From assembly GCA_026874595.1 (NCBI GenBank), contig CM049311.1, forward strand, positions 22,312,676 through 22,376,675: 64,000 bases of DNA, in the 5' to 3' direction. This document shows, one piece after another, positions 38,099 through 51,848 of the stretch. The translations under genes were made by a program, and so were the position numbers. The notes under the pieces are model-generated. The model worked only from the letters and a program-made list of their open reading frames with translations, was not told where the DNA came from and did no database searches. The DNA is from Sipunculus nudus (taxonomy: Eukaryota > Annelida > Sipuncula > Golfingiida > Sipunculidae). Position 1 is the first letter of the stretch. Every line of letters begins with the position of its first letter.

Positions 38099-38099
<1 letters not shown>
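37590..38099 (-). repeat. Right inverted arm of the foldback element
   Basis: It is the reverse complement of the left arm with scattered mismatches and small indels. Exact CTCGCCTAGGCGAG copies are at 37894-37907 and 37944-37957. The shared inner segment (TTCAGTGTTAAAATATTG) is at about 37730-37750. Confidence 0.75.
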
Positions 38100-38177
<78 letters not shown>

Positions 38178-39186
38178 TACACGTTTCAATTATATAGTTT
38201 GTCCCTTAACAAGCCTTCCTTCCTTCCTTATTTACCTGGTCATCAAAACTCTGATCCTGTTTTATGTCTATACGTTTTAAAATATCATATTTCAGCCGCC
38301 AATTTACAAATAGGCAAATATGACATCAGATAATTACACATAATGCCATATTAGATGATAATAAACTAGGGATCTGTTAAAATAAAATTATACTAGTTTT
38401 AAGCCTAGTACACCATTGTTAAAACTGACACGGCAAAGTGGTTAATATAGTGACACACAGTTGGCCCTAGATGGTCAACAACATGTGACTGAATTTATCT
38501 TATTGCAATACTCCCAGACATTCTATTAAATAAGCAATATCATGTTATCACAGCGAATTAAGTATACTCAGATTAATTTTTACAATGCCTAATGCCTTAG
38601 TTAAGACAACAAAGAACGCTAGAAAATCGTATTAGGGCTGTACTCCAAGATATTCTACTGAACGTATTCAGCCACAGCTGAGTAAAGCTGCTAAACGCTG
38701 GATATATGGTGAACCGAAGGCAGAGTGACGCACGGACGGAAGTTTTGAAGTAGCGATAGGTCAAAGGGCATAAATGATTTATTTTATGAGATCAGAAACG
38801 AAAGGGCTCATTTCCATCCCAGCGGCAGTGGAGACGAAGAAACATATAGTATATCTGTCATCCCAGTTACAACGCCAGTCAGGATTCAAGCTTTTCAGAC
38901 AAAGATGTCCTCTATGGCGTATATTAATAAGCAAGAAAAATGGGATAAAAATCTTATATCATCTAACATTCTTTCATGTGCACACAAATATACTAAATTA
39001 CAGCATTACATGCACAATTACATAAAAGATAAACAAGAGTGAATTTGCACTTTTGGCTTAAGAAAATCTAAGGGTGTTTCTTGCCTGTGAAATCAAGCCA
39101 CTGAATCAAGTAGTACTCCTTCTGATCAGGTGAGATATCTCATGAATCAATAAATTGCACTTCTAATCCATTCATAAAATGCAAAG

Positions 39187-39192
39187 TTTTAT
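39187..39192 (-). terminator. Candidate poly(A) signal of the RERG-like gene
   Basis: TTTATT on the + strand is AATAAA on the - strand, about 280 nt beyond the stop codon. It implies a short 3'UTR. Other A-rich hexamers nearby are weaker candidates. Confidence 0.4.
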
Positions 39193-39471
39193 TCATTTCA
39201 TGACATGACTTTGTCTAATAGACTTATATGTCATGCCTTAAGTAACTGGCTTAATATATAACACGTTAGATATGGTCATGAAAGTACAAGTGAAACACAG
39301 GACGAACAACAAATAAGATGCAATTCCAGGATAGTCCTTATTAAATCATTCATACTTATAAAGATTATAAATTGTCAAGTGCACAACCAATGTAATACTT
39401 CTAAAATGAAGAAAAAGTTTTATAAGCATGAGTTGATCTGACCATGCAGCCATTTCAATGCCATGATTGAA

Positions 39472-39921
39472 TCAAAATGTATTATTATTTCTCTTGCGAA
39501 AATCAGCTATATTCCGCAAGGTGTCTCTGAAAGACATTTTCATGCGATTTCCATTGCCATGTCCGACTCCAAACATACTCAGCGGTTCTCTGTGTTTTTG
39601 TAGGTTCCTAATTTCACGGTACATGCTGGCAAAAACGTTATGTACACTGCTATAGCTCTCCCTGGCGGAGGCTTCGTAGTAAAGGCATGACAACTTCCGG
39701 GCGAGTCTGCGCACATCGGCTTCCGTTACTGTCCGTTGGTGGCACATTTCACATTTATTGGCTACTAACACGATCGGGGGACGTCGGTTGCCTCGGCAAC
39801 GCATGACCAGACGGAATGCTTCTTCTGCGTGCGGTAAACTATCTTTATCGAGAACAGAACAAACGATCATGAACCCTTCAGCCCACGTGACCTGGTCTAG
39901 GTGTTCCTGTGTATCTGACAT
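39472..39921 (-). CDS. RERG-like GTPase, coding exon 4 (C-terminal two thirds)
   Basis: The acceptor CCATTTTGTTCCAG is followed by 149 codons and a stop. It encodes HLDQVTWAEGFMIVCSVLD, the G4 region PIVLVANKCE (NKxD with Glu for Asp), the G5 motif EASA, and a C-terminus rich in Arg, Lys and Asn that ends NNNTF with no CAAX cysteine. The Met codon at the exon start is internal, not a start codon. Confidence 0.93.
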   Translation of the reverse strand: MSDTQEHLDQVTWAEGFMIVCSVLDKDSLPHAEEAFRLVMRCRGNRRPPIVLVANKCEMCHQRTVTEADVRRLARKLSCLYYEASARESYSSVHNVFASMYREIRNLQKHREPLSMFGVGHGNGNRMKMSFRDTLRNIADFRKRNNNTF

Positions 39922-42900
39922 CTGGAACAAAATGGAAATAAACATTTTCAATAATTAAATAAATATTTTATTAATTATTCACTCAAATATCTACCCACGA
40001 GTAGAACTTGGTGTCCAATAACTGATTTCACAGACAAAAAATTATTTCAATAGAAAATTAATACACTATTTTTCAATTTCCTTAAGCACACTTGGTCATA
40101 GGGTTCTTTAAGAAGGATGAATATTGGGATTTATTAATTTGTACGAAAATATCTTTCACCACCACCACCACCCCCCCCCCCCCCCCCCCCTCAATAAAGA
40201 AAGGACTCGCTGGATTTACCAAGAACTGCAAAAAAGACCCAAAAAATCATATTTTATTGTATTTTGCTACATGCTTATTCCATTGTGTTAAGCCTTACAG
40301 GAATCTTTTTTGTAGGTCTAGCCACATAGATCCCCTGAGCTGTATCAATGATGAGATACTGGGATTTCAAAGCGTCGGATTCCTTTGGAAATCCACATCG
40401 AAGGGCTGTATAAATGCGATTTAGAGCCCCGGCTCTCAGTAGACCAGGCACGTTATTTCTTTCACCTCGGAATAGGGAAAATGTTTTCAAGTTTGAAGGC
40501 CAGGTATGAGCCGGACCACCCCAGCTGTTCCCAACGGCCAAGGACGTTGTGATTTATCAAACTCCCAACACTGACTTCCTGAAATCAATCGGGGTAACTA
40601 ACACTGGGCTTTATTTCTAATCTTTCCTGCAGAAGGTAACTGCAGCTATTAAAGGCAGATGTTGAACTGATCAGACCAGGTCTGGTTTCAATTCACCACA
40701 TGCCGCCTACGGGAATGAATATGTGTGGTGCCTGAATGTTTAGGCGTAACATGTAAAATATCATCCAGTTTTAATAACGTCATTGATTCTTGCATTAAGG
40801 TTAAACCTTGGATGCTTAGTCACAAAATAAATGTTTCAATATCCATCCATACTGCAGGGAATGGAAAACATACCAGCACTGAATATATGTCAATATTAGT
40901 CTCCTTAATACTTATATATTAGACCCTATATTGTCTCTATGATAAACACAGATGTCTATCATAAAGACACTACAGGTCCTATATATTTATATATTTGATT
41001 CCGTATGTATGCATCCATACTGAATGGAGATCAATATTTGTTTACTCAATTGAGGTTTACATACTTTCATAACGGATGTGTTGTTTCGCTCGTCTGCGTG
41101 AGTACCCCTTTGCTCTCGTCGTTTAAATTTAAGCAGAGCGTAATTGGCACCAGAAGAAAACCATTTAACATTAGTGGTGCCCCAGATGCGTGTGGTTTCT
41201 TCCAGAAACTTTCTGGGAACATAATTTGCCTTGTTTTCTGGTTAGACCGGTGGTCAGTGAGGTTGCATTCCAAGACAGGAGCCATGTTGCTGAATCGCAG
41301 TGCAATATTACCTCAATTTACGTTCTTGGCGGAGGTACTTCCGCCGCACTCCCTGACTTCCATTTGGACTTAGTCACTTTCAGAAGAAACATTTCGACCA
41401 ACAAAGAAGTTAATATGCAACATGTAAAATATCATCCAACTTTCACTTTTTCTCAAATTTTATTGGTGCATCATACTGTGGGCAAAGTGTTTATATGTTT
41501 ATGAGTGCAAGTATATATACACCAGCATTAGTTTGCGTTTAAATTTAGTATGAAAGTATGTGAATGTGCAGGAATTCTTCGTCCAAGCATTACTGGTTGT
41601 CCTTTAAGCGTTCCGTTCAGTGCAACCAAACGTATCAGGGCGTAACTATAAGAATATATACATCTATATATAATATAAATATATCTATATATAGGGTGGC
41701 CATCAGAATGTAACCGTGCATATAGTAGTTAATAATTTAAAATGCCGAGGTGACCTACCTCCCACGTCGTATCCATTATGTGAACACACGCCAGTTTCCC
41801 GTCGAATTCATGATTCGTCACACAAAGTGAATCTACAAAAAATCAGAAATACGATTTATTCATATATGTATTCAAACTTAGAAAAACCTTTCAACTGATA
41901 ATTCAATTCAAATCAACTGTTCATTTTATCTAAAGTTAACAACGGTGTAGGCTGCAATTCCGGAGACTTGTCACGCAATGCAAACACCTTGACCTATTAA
42001 ACTCATCCATATAAATTACATAAATTTCGGAAAGTTAATTAGTTTCTCGATTACATGGGCCCTGCGTAATGTTTAAGTTATGGATGTATGCAAGAAACTC
42101 TACCGCAGAAGTATAAAAGCCCTCTCCTTTGATCGCTATGCTGAGCTCTTAAGCGGACCACAAAATGGAACTTTAAATCTTCACATGAGTGTAAATTTAC
42201 TTTTTAAGGTGTTCTGTAACTCACCACCATGTGCGTAATCTCCTATGAACCGTCGTGTAATGAAGCGGACCACAAGAGCTGAAACAGAAAAGAATTTACG
42301 GTTATCATTTTATTTCATTAGTGTAGTCCAACATTTTCCAATTAATCCCGTTTTTTAATTGACAATTTGTAAATATTTCAATTTGAGAGGTTCTCCATCA
42401 CTCCATAACTATTTTAAACATCTGTTTTATTTTACATAACTAGTGACCAATAGGCCTTGACGCTCAGCTGAAATTGAACCATTAATCAAAGGCCATTGCT
42501 CACTTATATCTTTCTCAATTACTTTTTTTGGGTTTTCAAAGGAAATGCTACCAAACCTCTCTGCAAAAATCTGTTACAATTAGCATTTCATCTGAAGCAT
42601 TTCATCTGCAACACTCAAACAACAAATAAAATGCGTAAATTAAAGCAATTTCAGGTTGCGACACCAGCCTTTGTCAGCAGTTAAGGCAGATTCTCATACA
42701 ACATTTCATGACAAAGAGTTCTTGTTTAATGTCCTTTGCATGTATTTATTTTTAAATACGAGCCACATAACTAGAAAAGTTGTTAGACCTTCATGTGTTT
42801 TCATTCAATAACTTAAGGATGATAGGTCTAGGGGATCTAAGACTTAAAGGTTACTTAACATAGAAAAAAATGGAACTCAGTTCATCTGTTCCTAAAACAT

Positions 42901-45900
42901 CTTTAATCCTGAGTTGCTTAAACACTTATTTGCTGTCACGACCTTGTGCTGTGCTGTTGTATATGTTGCCGATAATTATTAGGTTTTCATTAACGTGAGC
43001 AACATACGTATTAATATTGTCGTACAAATAAAAGCCATTATTCAGCGCTGATCTGTCTCAGTATTTGCGTTTGTCATGATCAGAGGTCTACAAATGCATT
43101 TAGCATTGCAACGTATAGTTTGTTTATAAACCCTAATCCATGTACATGTTTATCGAGATTTGCATATTGAATACGTCTTCGTGACACAGTTTAAGAACTG
43201 ACGGGAGTGATGTTCAAAGCGACTGTGTTTTGATTTAAATGTCTGTGGCCCAACGTTTACACACATCTCAAGCTATGGCAGATATGTTCTGAAAATAAAA
43301 GTGTACACTAAAAAACATTTTTCATTGCTATTTTCAACATGAAATAATTGGTTAAACGTTTACGGGCCTGATGTGATGAAATGGATGATGGCTTTGCTGG
43401 TCATATTTTTTTGTAAAGTTTCAGAAGTACTAACCTTGATTCTTGACTTCACATAAAATTGAATGATTGGCTGAAAATAAATGGATACCCTCGATAAGGA
43501 CGAGACACAACCTCAATTTCAGCTCGAGAAATATAAATTAAGAACGTCATGGTAATACGTAATGGTCATATTCTAAAAGCATTAAAGTTAACTGCTCTGA
43601 TTTGTTTATTTTTCACGGATTGGAATTTGCCTCCCCCCCCCCCCCTCCCGGCCACACACACAAAAACACACAAGAAAACTGGAAAATTAATGGCCAGAGG
43701 AACAAGGAAAGGTACATATTTTAGCCCAGACAGATGTTTTACATATTTTTTTGTTACTTTGTACAGCATTTCAGGTTCTTGTTTTCACTACCATTAATGT
43801 AATTATGTGTCAAGTTATTTGTAAAAACAACACAAATTTAATTACTTAACTAAAATGAATTTGATTGCTAAAGAATGCATTATAAGGTGGGAAAATATAA
43901 CTACACAAATATAATATGGCAATATTTCTAAAGAAAGGGAGAAACTAAACAGTTAGGAGCAAAGTAAAACAGTGTTTCTAGATAGCAAATGTGTTGCTAG
44001 ATGGCACGTAAAAATCCCTGAGAATGAATTCTATTGAGCGATAACTACTGATAAACCGGTCGTTAACTCACAAAATACAAAATTAGTTTCGCACTTAACG
44101 GCAGAGATGAGTGACGTGGCCTCAGCTGTGAATGTTTTACAGACACACTAAAACACTAAAATACTTGGCAAAGTTTAAGCCAAGAATCTGCACCTGAGGC
44201 ATATTGAAGGGGAGTTGTTTCAACAGTGCCGTGAGAAACAAATTAGCCTTTGTGTAAATGATCCCATATCATTTGCCGCTATAGGGAACTAGCAACCTCA
44301 GACCTGGAAGAGTATCATTTAGTTGTTAATGCAATCAGCAAATGTTTGCAAACTGTCCTTTCAACTCTTGAAAAAGAACACTGCATTTTTTAAAGTGGTT
44401 GAACCTTGTCTCTAATATATACCATGAAAACGAAACAGGGGCATAGGGCTGTCGATGAGTGCCACGGAATCTTGGAAAGATAGTCATAACACTAGTGTTT
44501 GAGATTTTAATAAAACGGTTTCAGTGCCTTTCTATCCGCACTAAATTGAGTATTCAGAATCAATTTGCTGAAATTATTAACTTTTATATTCTTTAAAGGG
44601 GCGCCACTTTCCCCCCACTTTTTAGGTAAAGTGTTTATGGATCCAGTATTGTTATCCTGTGGTACAGTCCATTATTATTATTGGAAATGGACCCATGACA
44701 TGTTTCTGTTTGCAAGCATCTAGCAAGTAATGCAACATTCCACATGCATTTATATTCTTGCATGTATACCATACCTGATTCTTACAGTTGAAGGTTTATA
44801 TTTACTTACACACTGTATGTGAAGTATGCGCTTTTTATTTTGTCTTTGATCAGCTGTGAATGTTTTACAGACACACTAAAACACTAAAATACTTGGCAAT
44901 ACTTGGCAAAGTATGGGTGGGCGGCTAAAGATTGGAAGATTGTCTCGGATTTACTATTTTAATTTACTTTTTCCCACAATAGGCTAGTCTTTCCTAGCTT
45001 GAGGACTTTTTTTGCAGTCATTAACCTTTGGCAGGCCTTGTATTCCATTATTTACATTCATCATTTATACCATTAAAAAAGATACAGTCTTTCTCAAATG
45101 TTTATAATTCGACAGCAATCTTGGTCTTTACTGTACATTCCAAGTATAGAAGAGTTTAGTATAGATGCCATACTTCTCTTAAGAATCATGGTCCTAGACA
45201 ACAAGCTGTTTTATACAGACATAACGAGGGCCGTTGAGACTCGGTAATCACGTTAGAGCGGCCCACAGTACGCCATAGGACCAGTTGTTTTACGTAGATT
45301 TTAAACATGTAACCTGATTACTCAAGGGTTTATTGCACATTTTCTTTGGCGGTGTGTTATTTTACTCCAAAGACATATTGTTACCTGCGAAAACTGCGGC
45401 CAAATAAACTTAGACACGTCTCTTCTCTTTTTACAAATGGATTTAACATATCGGTCTGAAAATGCAAGGGCTTTTATCTATTTATACAGATTTTTGCCTT
45501 GATTAACAGATATGTCTTATAATATGTCTTAAAATATTACATTCTAAAGGTTTTAATCTTCTTTTTCATATCTTAAAATAAATAGAATGTATATAATGTA
45601 GATATAGAAAGCTAATGAAGAATAAGGTCATCTTAAAACGTATAATACTGGTATATACACAACGATGTAAACATTCCTTTTTACCACGTGCCATATCCTT
45701 TTATAATGAGCTTTTCCCCCTTAAGCTTAAGTTAGATCTTAAATACAGCAGTCCGTCTCTTTTTATGTGTATTGTTTATGTGTTTGTTCGTGCATGATAT
45801 GATTTTTATTTATTTACGTATATCAAATAAGTAATGCATGTGTGTTGTATCCAGGCATGTTTTGTACTATTTATAGTGATTAACGGTGATTATGGAATAT

Positions 45901-48900
45901 TTTATATTTTTAGCTTATTATAGTAATAAATATTTACTTGTTTTATATTTGTGCGGACACAATTTAAATTCCAAGTTTGGGATTAATAAAGTATATCTTA
46001 TCTCATATAACATATGAATATTCTTTCTCCTGTTAAAATTATACTCATTTTCAATACCGGAAATGAAGGCGGAAGCAAAAAGGACAACAGGATGTTGAAA
46101 GGATAAACCCTAGCTGGATTATACAGAGTTAATTAAACATTCACTCGCGTGCACATCTGCCAACACCAGAGTAACAAAGGTCTAGAAGCACAAATAACAA
46201 CCTGCCACGTGTTTAACTAGGAAACTGTGGCATCTGTGATGTCCTAATATCACTAAACTTTGTCAAGCAAGAGCCTTTTTATAATTGAAATAAATGCAAA
46301 ATACAAACTGGATTTTAAAAAGGAAGTGGATGAATACTTTATTAGAGGTCAAGATGAAACCGTTTCTGACTTTGAGTGTTGGGGGATGTATTTTGCAAAT
46401 TACAAAGATTTTGAACAAAAGACTAAAGATACATTGTCTTACCTTGACTCAAATATTGTGCACGATAATGTCAGAGTACGACAACAAACATTTCAGCTGT
46501 TCTCCAATAAAAATAAAGGAAGCTGTCATGGCTTTTGCCACGAAATATGCCTGTACAATGTTATGCTTATAGCTTATTTCATACGTTTCCTGGGATATTG
46601 ATACTCGATTTTAAACTAAGTCATAAACTTTCGTAACTGGATAAACCATTCACGTCACATCCATTTAATATCCCTTGTTCTAAGATACATTTGGCCATGA
46701 TAGGAAAGCTAATGTTTAAATATCTCTGAGTAAATAAGGAATAAGCAGGAACTATCATTTCACCTCAGAAGGAGTAACGCACCATAGGTCGCCATATCTG
46801 TAGACAAAAAATCACGTAGCAGTCAAATTATCAAACAGATACTAGGTCTACCACATTTGGCCGTGATTGATGGAACCGTTTCTGATATCAAAGGTAACAC
46901 ATTTCTGCACCATTTATATGCAAAATCGTGGAATTATTAAATGTTGCGGTCAGCAAATTTTTCAACTCCTGTTAAACACCTTATTGAAAAAAATCCGTGT
47001 CCATTTATTTCCCTTTCTCTTAGGAATCCTTGTATTCTTCTCAACTGACTTATCCTAAATAGAATTTGTTACACCATTCTACTCACAGAAAGTCATTAAG
47101 GATGTTACACCAAATATGCAAACATGCCATTTCAGAAAGGGTCGCGATCAGCAAGCGTCTTTTGGAAACATAAGTTTGAATAAAAGGATTCCATTCAATA
47201 TATTATTCATCTAATTCCCCTGGCGGCAGGACACACAATCGTGTGATGTCTTTTGATGGTTATGTAAGAAAACAGCGGTGAAGAAAGCAGCAAGGGGTTC
47301 AGAGATATTTAGTAAAAGAAGCCGAGACGGACTTTCACGGACTGGACCGGACCGGAAGCGGATCCAGAGGGGGGTCCGGACCCCCCCCCCCCCCCCCCAG
47401 CCTTTTGTCGACCGGTGCAACCTTTCATGAGAGGTTCCAGGTCAATTTTTTGAGGCGTACAACCCCCCCCCCCCCCTTCGAACCTCGGAACCCTTTGTAA
47501 GGTTTTCTCATAAGTGCTCCTGGGTTGGACCCCGGCTTTTCCTACACCTTGGATCCGCCCCTGTAGGACCATTTTAGTAGCCAAACGGCTCCTTCTTGAC
47601 AAAGATTACCAGTACCAGCTCATGTCAACTAAAAAAAAATTATCCTGCGTTGACATGTGTATGCAGATCGACTTCAAAATAAATAACTGAACCAGTCATT
47701 TAGGAATTTATAACAAGCCTACAGACTAATTTGACATGGTATGATTGGCAACGTAAGAAAAAATCCAGCTTCTATACCGGATAGAACAGGAACAGACCGG
47801 AGAAAGGGGGATACATTGACAACGGGCCAGCTTGGATCAACAGTTGGAGAGCAGGAGTTGTTGGAGTCGTAACCTCTCTTCTGCTCCCGACCACAAATAA
47901 CGCAAGGCTATTAGGTCGAATTACCTACAGACGCCATTTCCGTTGATTTGATGTTTCATCAACTCTACTTATTATTCTATAAAAAAACGTTCGAATATAT
48001 TGATCGGTCATATATCGGCGGTCGATATTCTATTTTCGGACATTCAATTTGGGCCTAAAAGTCGTCAACGTTAACACTTGAGATACCGGAAAATCTGTCT
48101 ATGGCCTTCTAAATTATCGGAGGGTTCCGTAATGGCCCTCCCTGTGGCGAGGGTGCCTGGCATAAACGGATTATGAAGACTGATGGACGTTACAGAAACA
48201 GAATCATCCACCGAGAAAGGAATGTAAACATCATGACTTTCAGACAGAGACTGCTTACAGGGTTCCTATAGTATTTGTTAATTTTCAATGATTTTTCTCA
48301 GTTGTTTTTGTAAGGCCTAAATTACACATCCCTTCTGTTGCACAATCAAAAGTTATAATTCTTTTATCAACTGGTTTGCAGGATTAAAATTTTTACGTAA
48401 AAAAAAAATCTTTATTAACAGGGTAAAATCTACCTTTCCTTCTATTTGTCTGCAACAGGCAGCTCTTTCAGTGGACCCCAACTAAGGTTTTCGTTGAAAT
48501 TTTTAAATTCAGCTATTTTCATGAACATATGAGACCTTGAAATATAGAAAATATAGAAAATATATCAAACGGACTTTCAATGATTTTTTAGCATATGGTA
48601 ACACAGTCTGCAGCATATATTCCTAAACGAAGTAGCTGGGTCTCTTACAAAACCTGTGTGTTTTTGTACCTCCCGGGCTCTGTATACGCCCCAGAGAACA
48701 TCAAATGCTACCAGCCGGTGATTAATACAGGTAACGCCAGGTGTGGAGTCCGCGGCGCTGTAGCTGAAAGAACAGACCGCGGGATCCATCACCTTCAGAA
48801 CCCACCCCGGAACCAACGTCAACACAGATCCAGCGGCGGCAAGGTTGTATGGAACCAATTAGGTCAGATAAAACCAAATAGCTGCCAGCTAACGAACCGG

Positions 48901-51804
48901 GGAGTACACAACATCTTCCTTCGTTTCCCCCGGATAATCCACATTCATGAATGTATGTGCCCATGCACTGCTATATATGTTGCTTGATCAATAAGTACCC
49001 GTAATGCTGCATTTACTATAGAGCTAATCAACACGCTTGTATAGTTGTTTTTACAGGGCTCTATCTGATGACGTTGTTATCATAGTTATTGTTTTATTAA
49101 TACGGTATTGTAACGTTACATAATGATATGCAATCTATGAATATTACCTTTCCGTATGAAATACAATACGTTTTTATTTCTACTTATATAAAAGTCTCCC
49201 AAGGTGAGCAGGGGAGGCTTATAGGGGGTGAGGAGTTTATTGCAATATCCATATCTTGGTAAATATATTGTTTAGGTCCCCGAGCATGCAATATCCATGG
49301 ATTTCATTATTTTCTGCCATTTTTTTGTTTGCGCGATATCTCCTATATGACTGTTTTTCAAAAGCAATAATTTTGGCGCCTTTTTAGTCATAGGCCACTT
49401 TTTTGCACCTTATGCTTACATTTTAACTTGACCTTATTTCCAAGGTCGAACACTGCATAGGGGACTCCCCATTATCGCTCAGATGCTGGCCCCGTAGAGG
49501 GGAGGTTGTCAGTTACATTTATCGATTGCATACATCTAGTAGATCATCCTTTTGCCATTGTCCTAATTAGGTTTCTTTTATGATATAAGAATATGCCGTG
49601 AACAATACCCTCAATAGATACTCTGAGTAAATATTCGTTATACCGTAAATATTTTTAGTATAACATTACCTGGAAATCTTGGATTTAGTTATCATCCACA
49701 CCTATACCATAACTGAACTTGACATGCATTAACATATGAATTAAAGAAAAAACGAACTATCAGTGTTGTCTAAAATTTGTCTAATTTCTTCGAAGTAATA
49801 AAAGATTCTTAACTCCGGCCGCAGATGTTCCTTTTAGCGTGAACACAAAATCCTTCTCATCCAACAAAAGGCTCAATATATTTGTGTAAAATATTCTGGG
49901 GCAAAGAACACCACACAAGACCTGACTTTCTGCCAGACCAATATTTGGGTTTTTAATGTTACTTTGGTATAATGAATACTTGGGGCAGGTGTGCACGTAC
50001 TTAAAACAGATCTTACATGTTCAAAGAAGCATTCGATAAATACTGGTTGCTGTAGCAACAATGCTAGCTTCGTTTTGACTATCTATTGTTTATTATTTTC
50101 AAAGACTGCGAGAATGTGAAATCACAAATCTTCTGTGATATTAGGAACATGTGTAATAGGGATTAATGGAGTACCGTTTACATATACTTAAATTGTCAAA
50201 ACGACTTAACCTCTTACCGTACCATACGGCAGAGTGAGCTTTCTAACCTTCAACATTGTACTTGACCATTGGTTTAACCAAACGGTAATATCATAACCCG
50301 TATCTCCTATCCTGTTAAATATCTGTTTAACAGGATGCATGTTATCATTATTATTTAACACTTTTTTCATACCCTTGAGTATTGAATCTATAACTAATAT
50401 ATTAACAAAAATATAAAATTTAAAGACAAGCTATAACGTAATCAGCGACCATGTGTGCACCCCCGTCAAGTGTATGGTACTAAACGCAGGAAATACATTA
50501 ATACTATCCCAGATGAGTCTTTGTTATAATTTACCAGCTCCATGGTTATATCAATGGTCAGCTCTGCGTACCAGTTAAAAGCCGCCCCTTATACCAGTGA
50601 GCGTCATTCACTGTTGACCGGTATAAACAAATCGCCCCGTCTCAAAATGGTATAAAATCACTCGAACTAAACCTAGAAAATGTTACGGATAGGCCTTGGA
50701 TGTTATCGTATCATTAAATCCGTTCCGTTTGAGAAACATTTTAGCAGGCAAATCAACCAAATAACCGATCAAATAACCAAGTGATCAATCGAGATGAAAA
50801 CATTATACCTCCTACAGATAAAAACAATATACCTCCTAAAGATGAAAACGTTATACCTCCTAAATATGAAAACATTATACCTCCTAAAAATGAAAACATT
50901 ATACCTCCTAAAGTTGAAAACATTATACCTACTAAAGATGAAAACATTGCACTTCCTAAAGATGAAAACAGTATACCTAGTAGAGGTGGAAACATTATAC
51001 CTCCTTAAAATGAAAACTTTGTACCTCCTAAACATGAAAACATTGTACCTCCTAGTGGTGGAAAAATTTTGAACAGTTACCTTGTATGAAAAGATAAAAG
51101 AAATAAAATCTTCTATGAAGAGTATTTTTTTCGACTGAAGCAGGAGAAAAGATCATAGCTGATTTAAACAAGTCTCTATTCTTTCGTAGAGGAAATTTTG
51201 AAAGTTTTAACCTAAAGGACAAGAGTTAGACATACCTTAATACATCATCACACTTATCAGTCATTTAACACATATGTCAAACAGCCCTATCCTATGCATT
51301 TGTTTGGGTTATAATATATGGGTTATTCTTCATTATTATGTGTGCTAAATCAAGGAAAATTTAGGTTCCATGCACGTTACCTGGCATCAACCTTTGCAAG
51401 ATAGTAGTCTACTAGTTTCATTCTGAATGCATATAGAGCCCAAAATCTTTCAGTCATGAGTCACATATATATTTCCTCATACACTGGATTAAATAGAATG
51501 ACGTAATAATAGTGATTTTGCATTGTGACGTTAATATGTTGACGTTAACAGCATGGTTGACAGTTTTAGTCGAGATCACAACTTATTTTTTTAATAAATG
51601 CACATTAAGATGACTGCAATTTTAAAAGCGGCCGTAAATTCCCGAGAATAAGTAACACTTGATTGTGTCTGCCCATGGTACAGTTTTAAATTTTCTCGGA
51701 TGCAGAAACTTCAGAAAATATATAAAAATTATCTTTATATAACGTAGATTTGATTTACACCATGATGCTTGCAAAAACATATAAAATGAATATAATATAA
51801 CATA

Positions 51805-51848
<44 letters not shown>

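Larger units (their letters stand above)
33875..38099. mobile_element. Foldback-type element with about 0.5-kb terminal inverted repeats
   Basis: The left arm starts TGTCAGAGACGAGATT and the right arm ends as its reverse complement, AATCTCGTCTCTGACA. By eye the arms stay similar for about 475-510 bp (33875-34350 and 37590-38099), down to a shared ATTAATTTTGGAAA stretch. No transposase frame is present, so it would be non-autonomous. Outside the arms both flanks are TA/GT compound microsatellites that also mirror each other, which hides any target-site duplication. The interior carries a tandem array. The superfamily cannot be assigned; a long-TIR MULE-like or foldback element is one possibility. 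Confidence 0.75.
32106..39186. other. Intergenic spacer between the convergent genes
   Basis: The two genes converge here, with about 7 kb between their putative poly(A) signals. It contains a GA tract (32141-32183), a dispersed repeat copy (32275-32400), TA tracts (33344-33423, 33817-33863) and the 4.2-kb foldback element. No protein-coding exon was recognised. Confidence 0.6.

Noticed and set aside
40275-40541. A - strand frame containing YLIIDTAQG, resembling a G3 motif
   Set aside because: No splice sites join it in phase, and the real G3 exon (DTTWE) was found at 41759-41832.
41005-41504. Two overlapping frames of 122 and 104 aa on the + strand
   Set aside because: They lie antisense to the RERG-like gene in its third intron, are unrecognised, and overlap each other in different frames.
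46260-46601. A 113-aa frame (and an overlapping 92-aa frame)
   Set aside because: No recognised motif, no splice context, and it lies inside the RERG-like intron. It might be a decayed mobile-element remnant, but nothing supports that directly.
48577-48858. A - strand frame with DSTPGVTCINHRLVAFDVLWG that looked like the missing middle exon of the GTPase
   Set aside because: The splice phase does not fit exon 1, and the exons at 42225 and 41759 match the family motifs with correct phases, so this is chance similarity.
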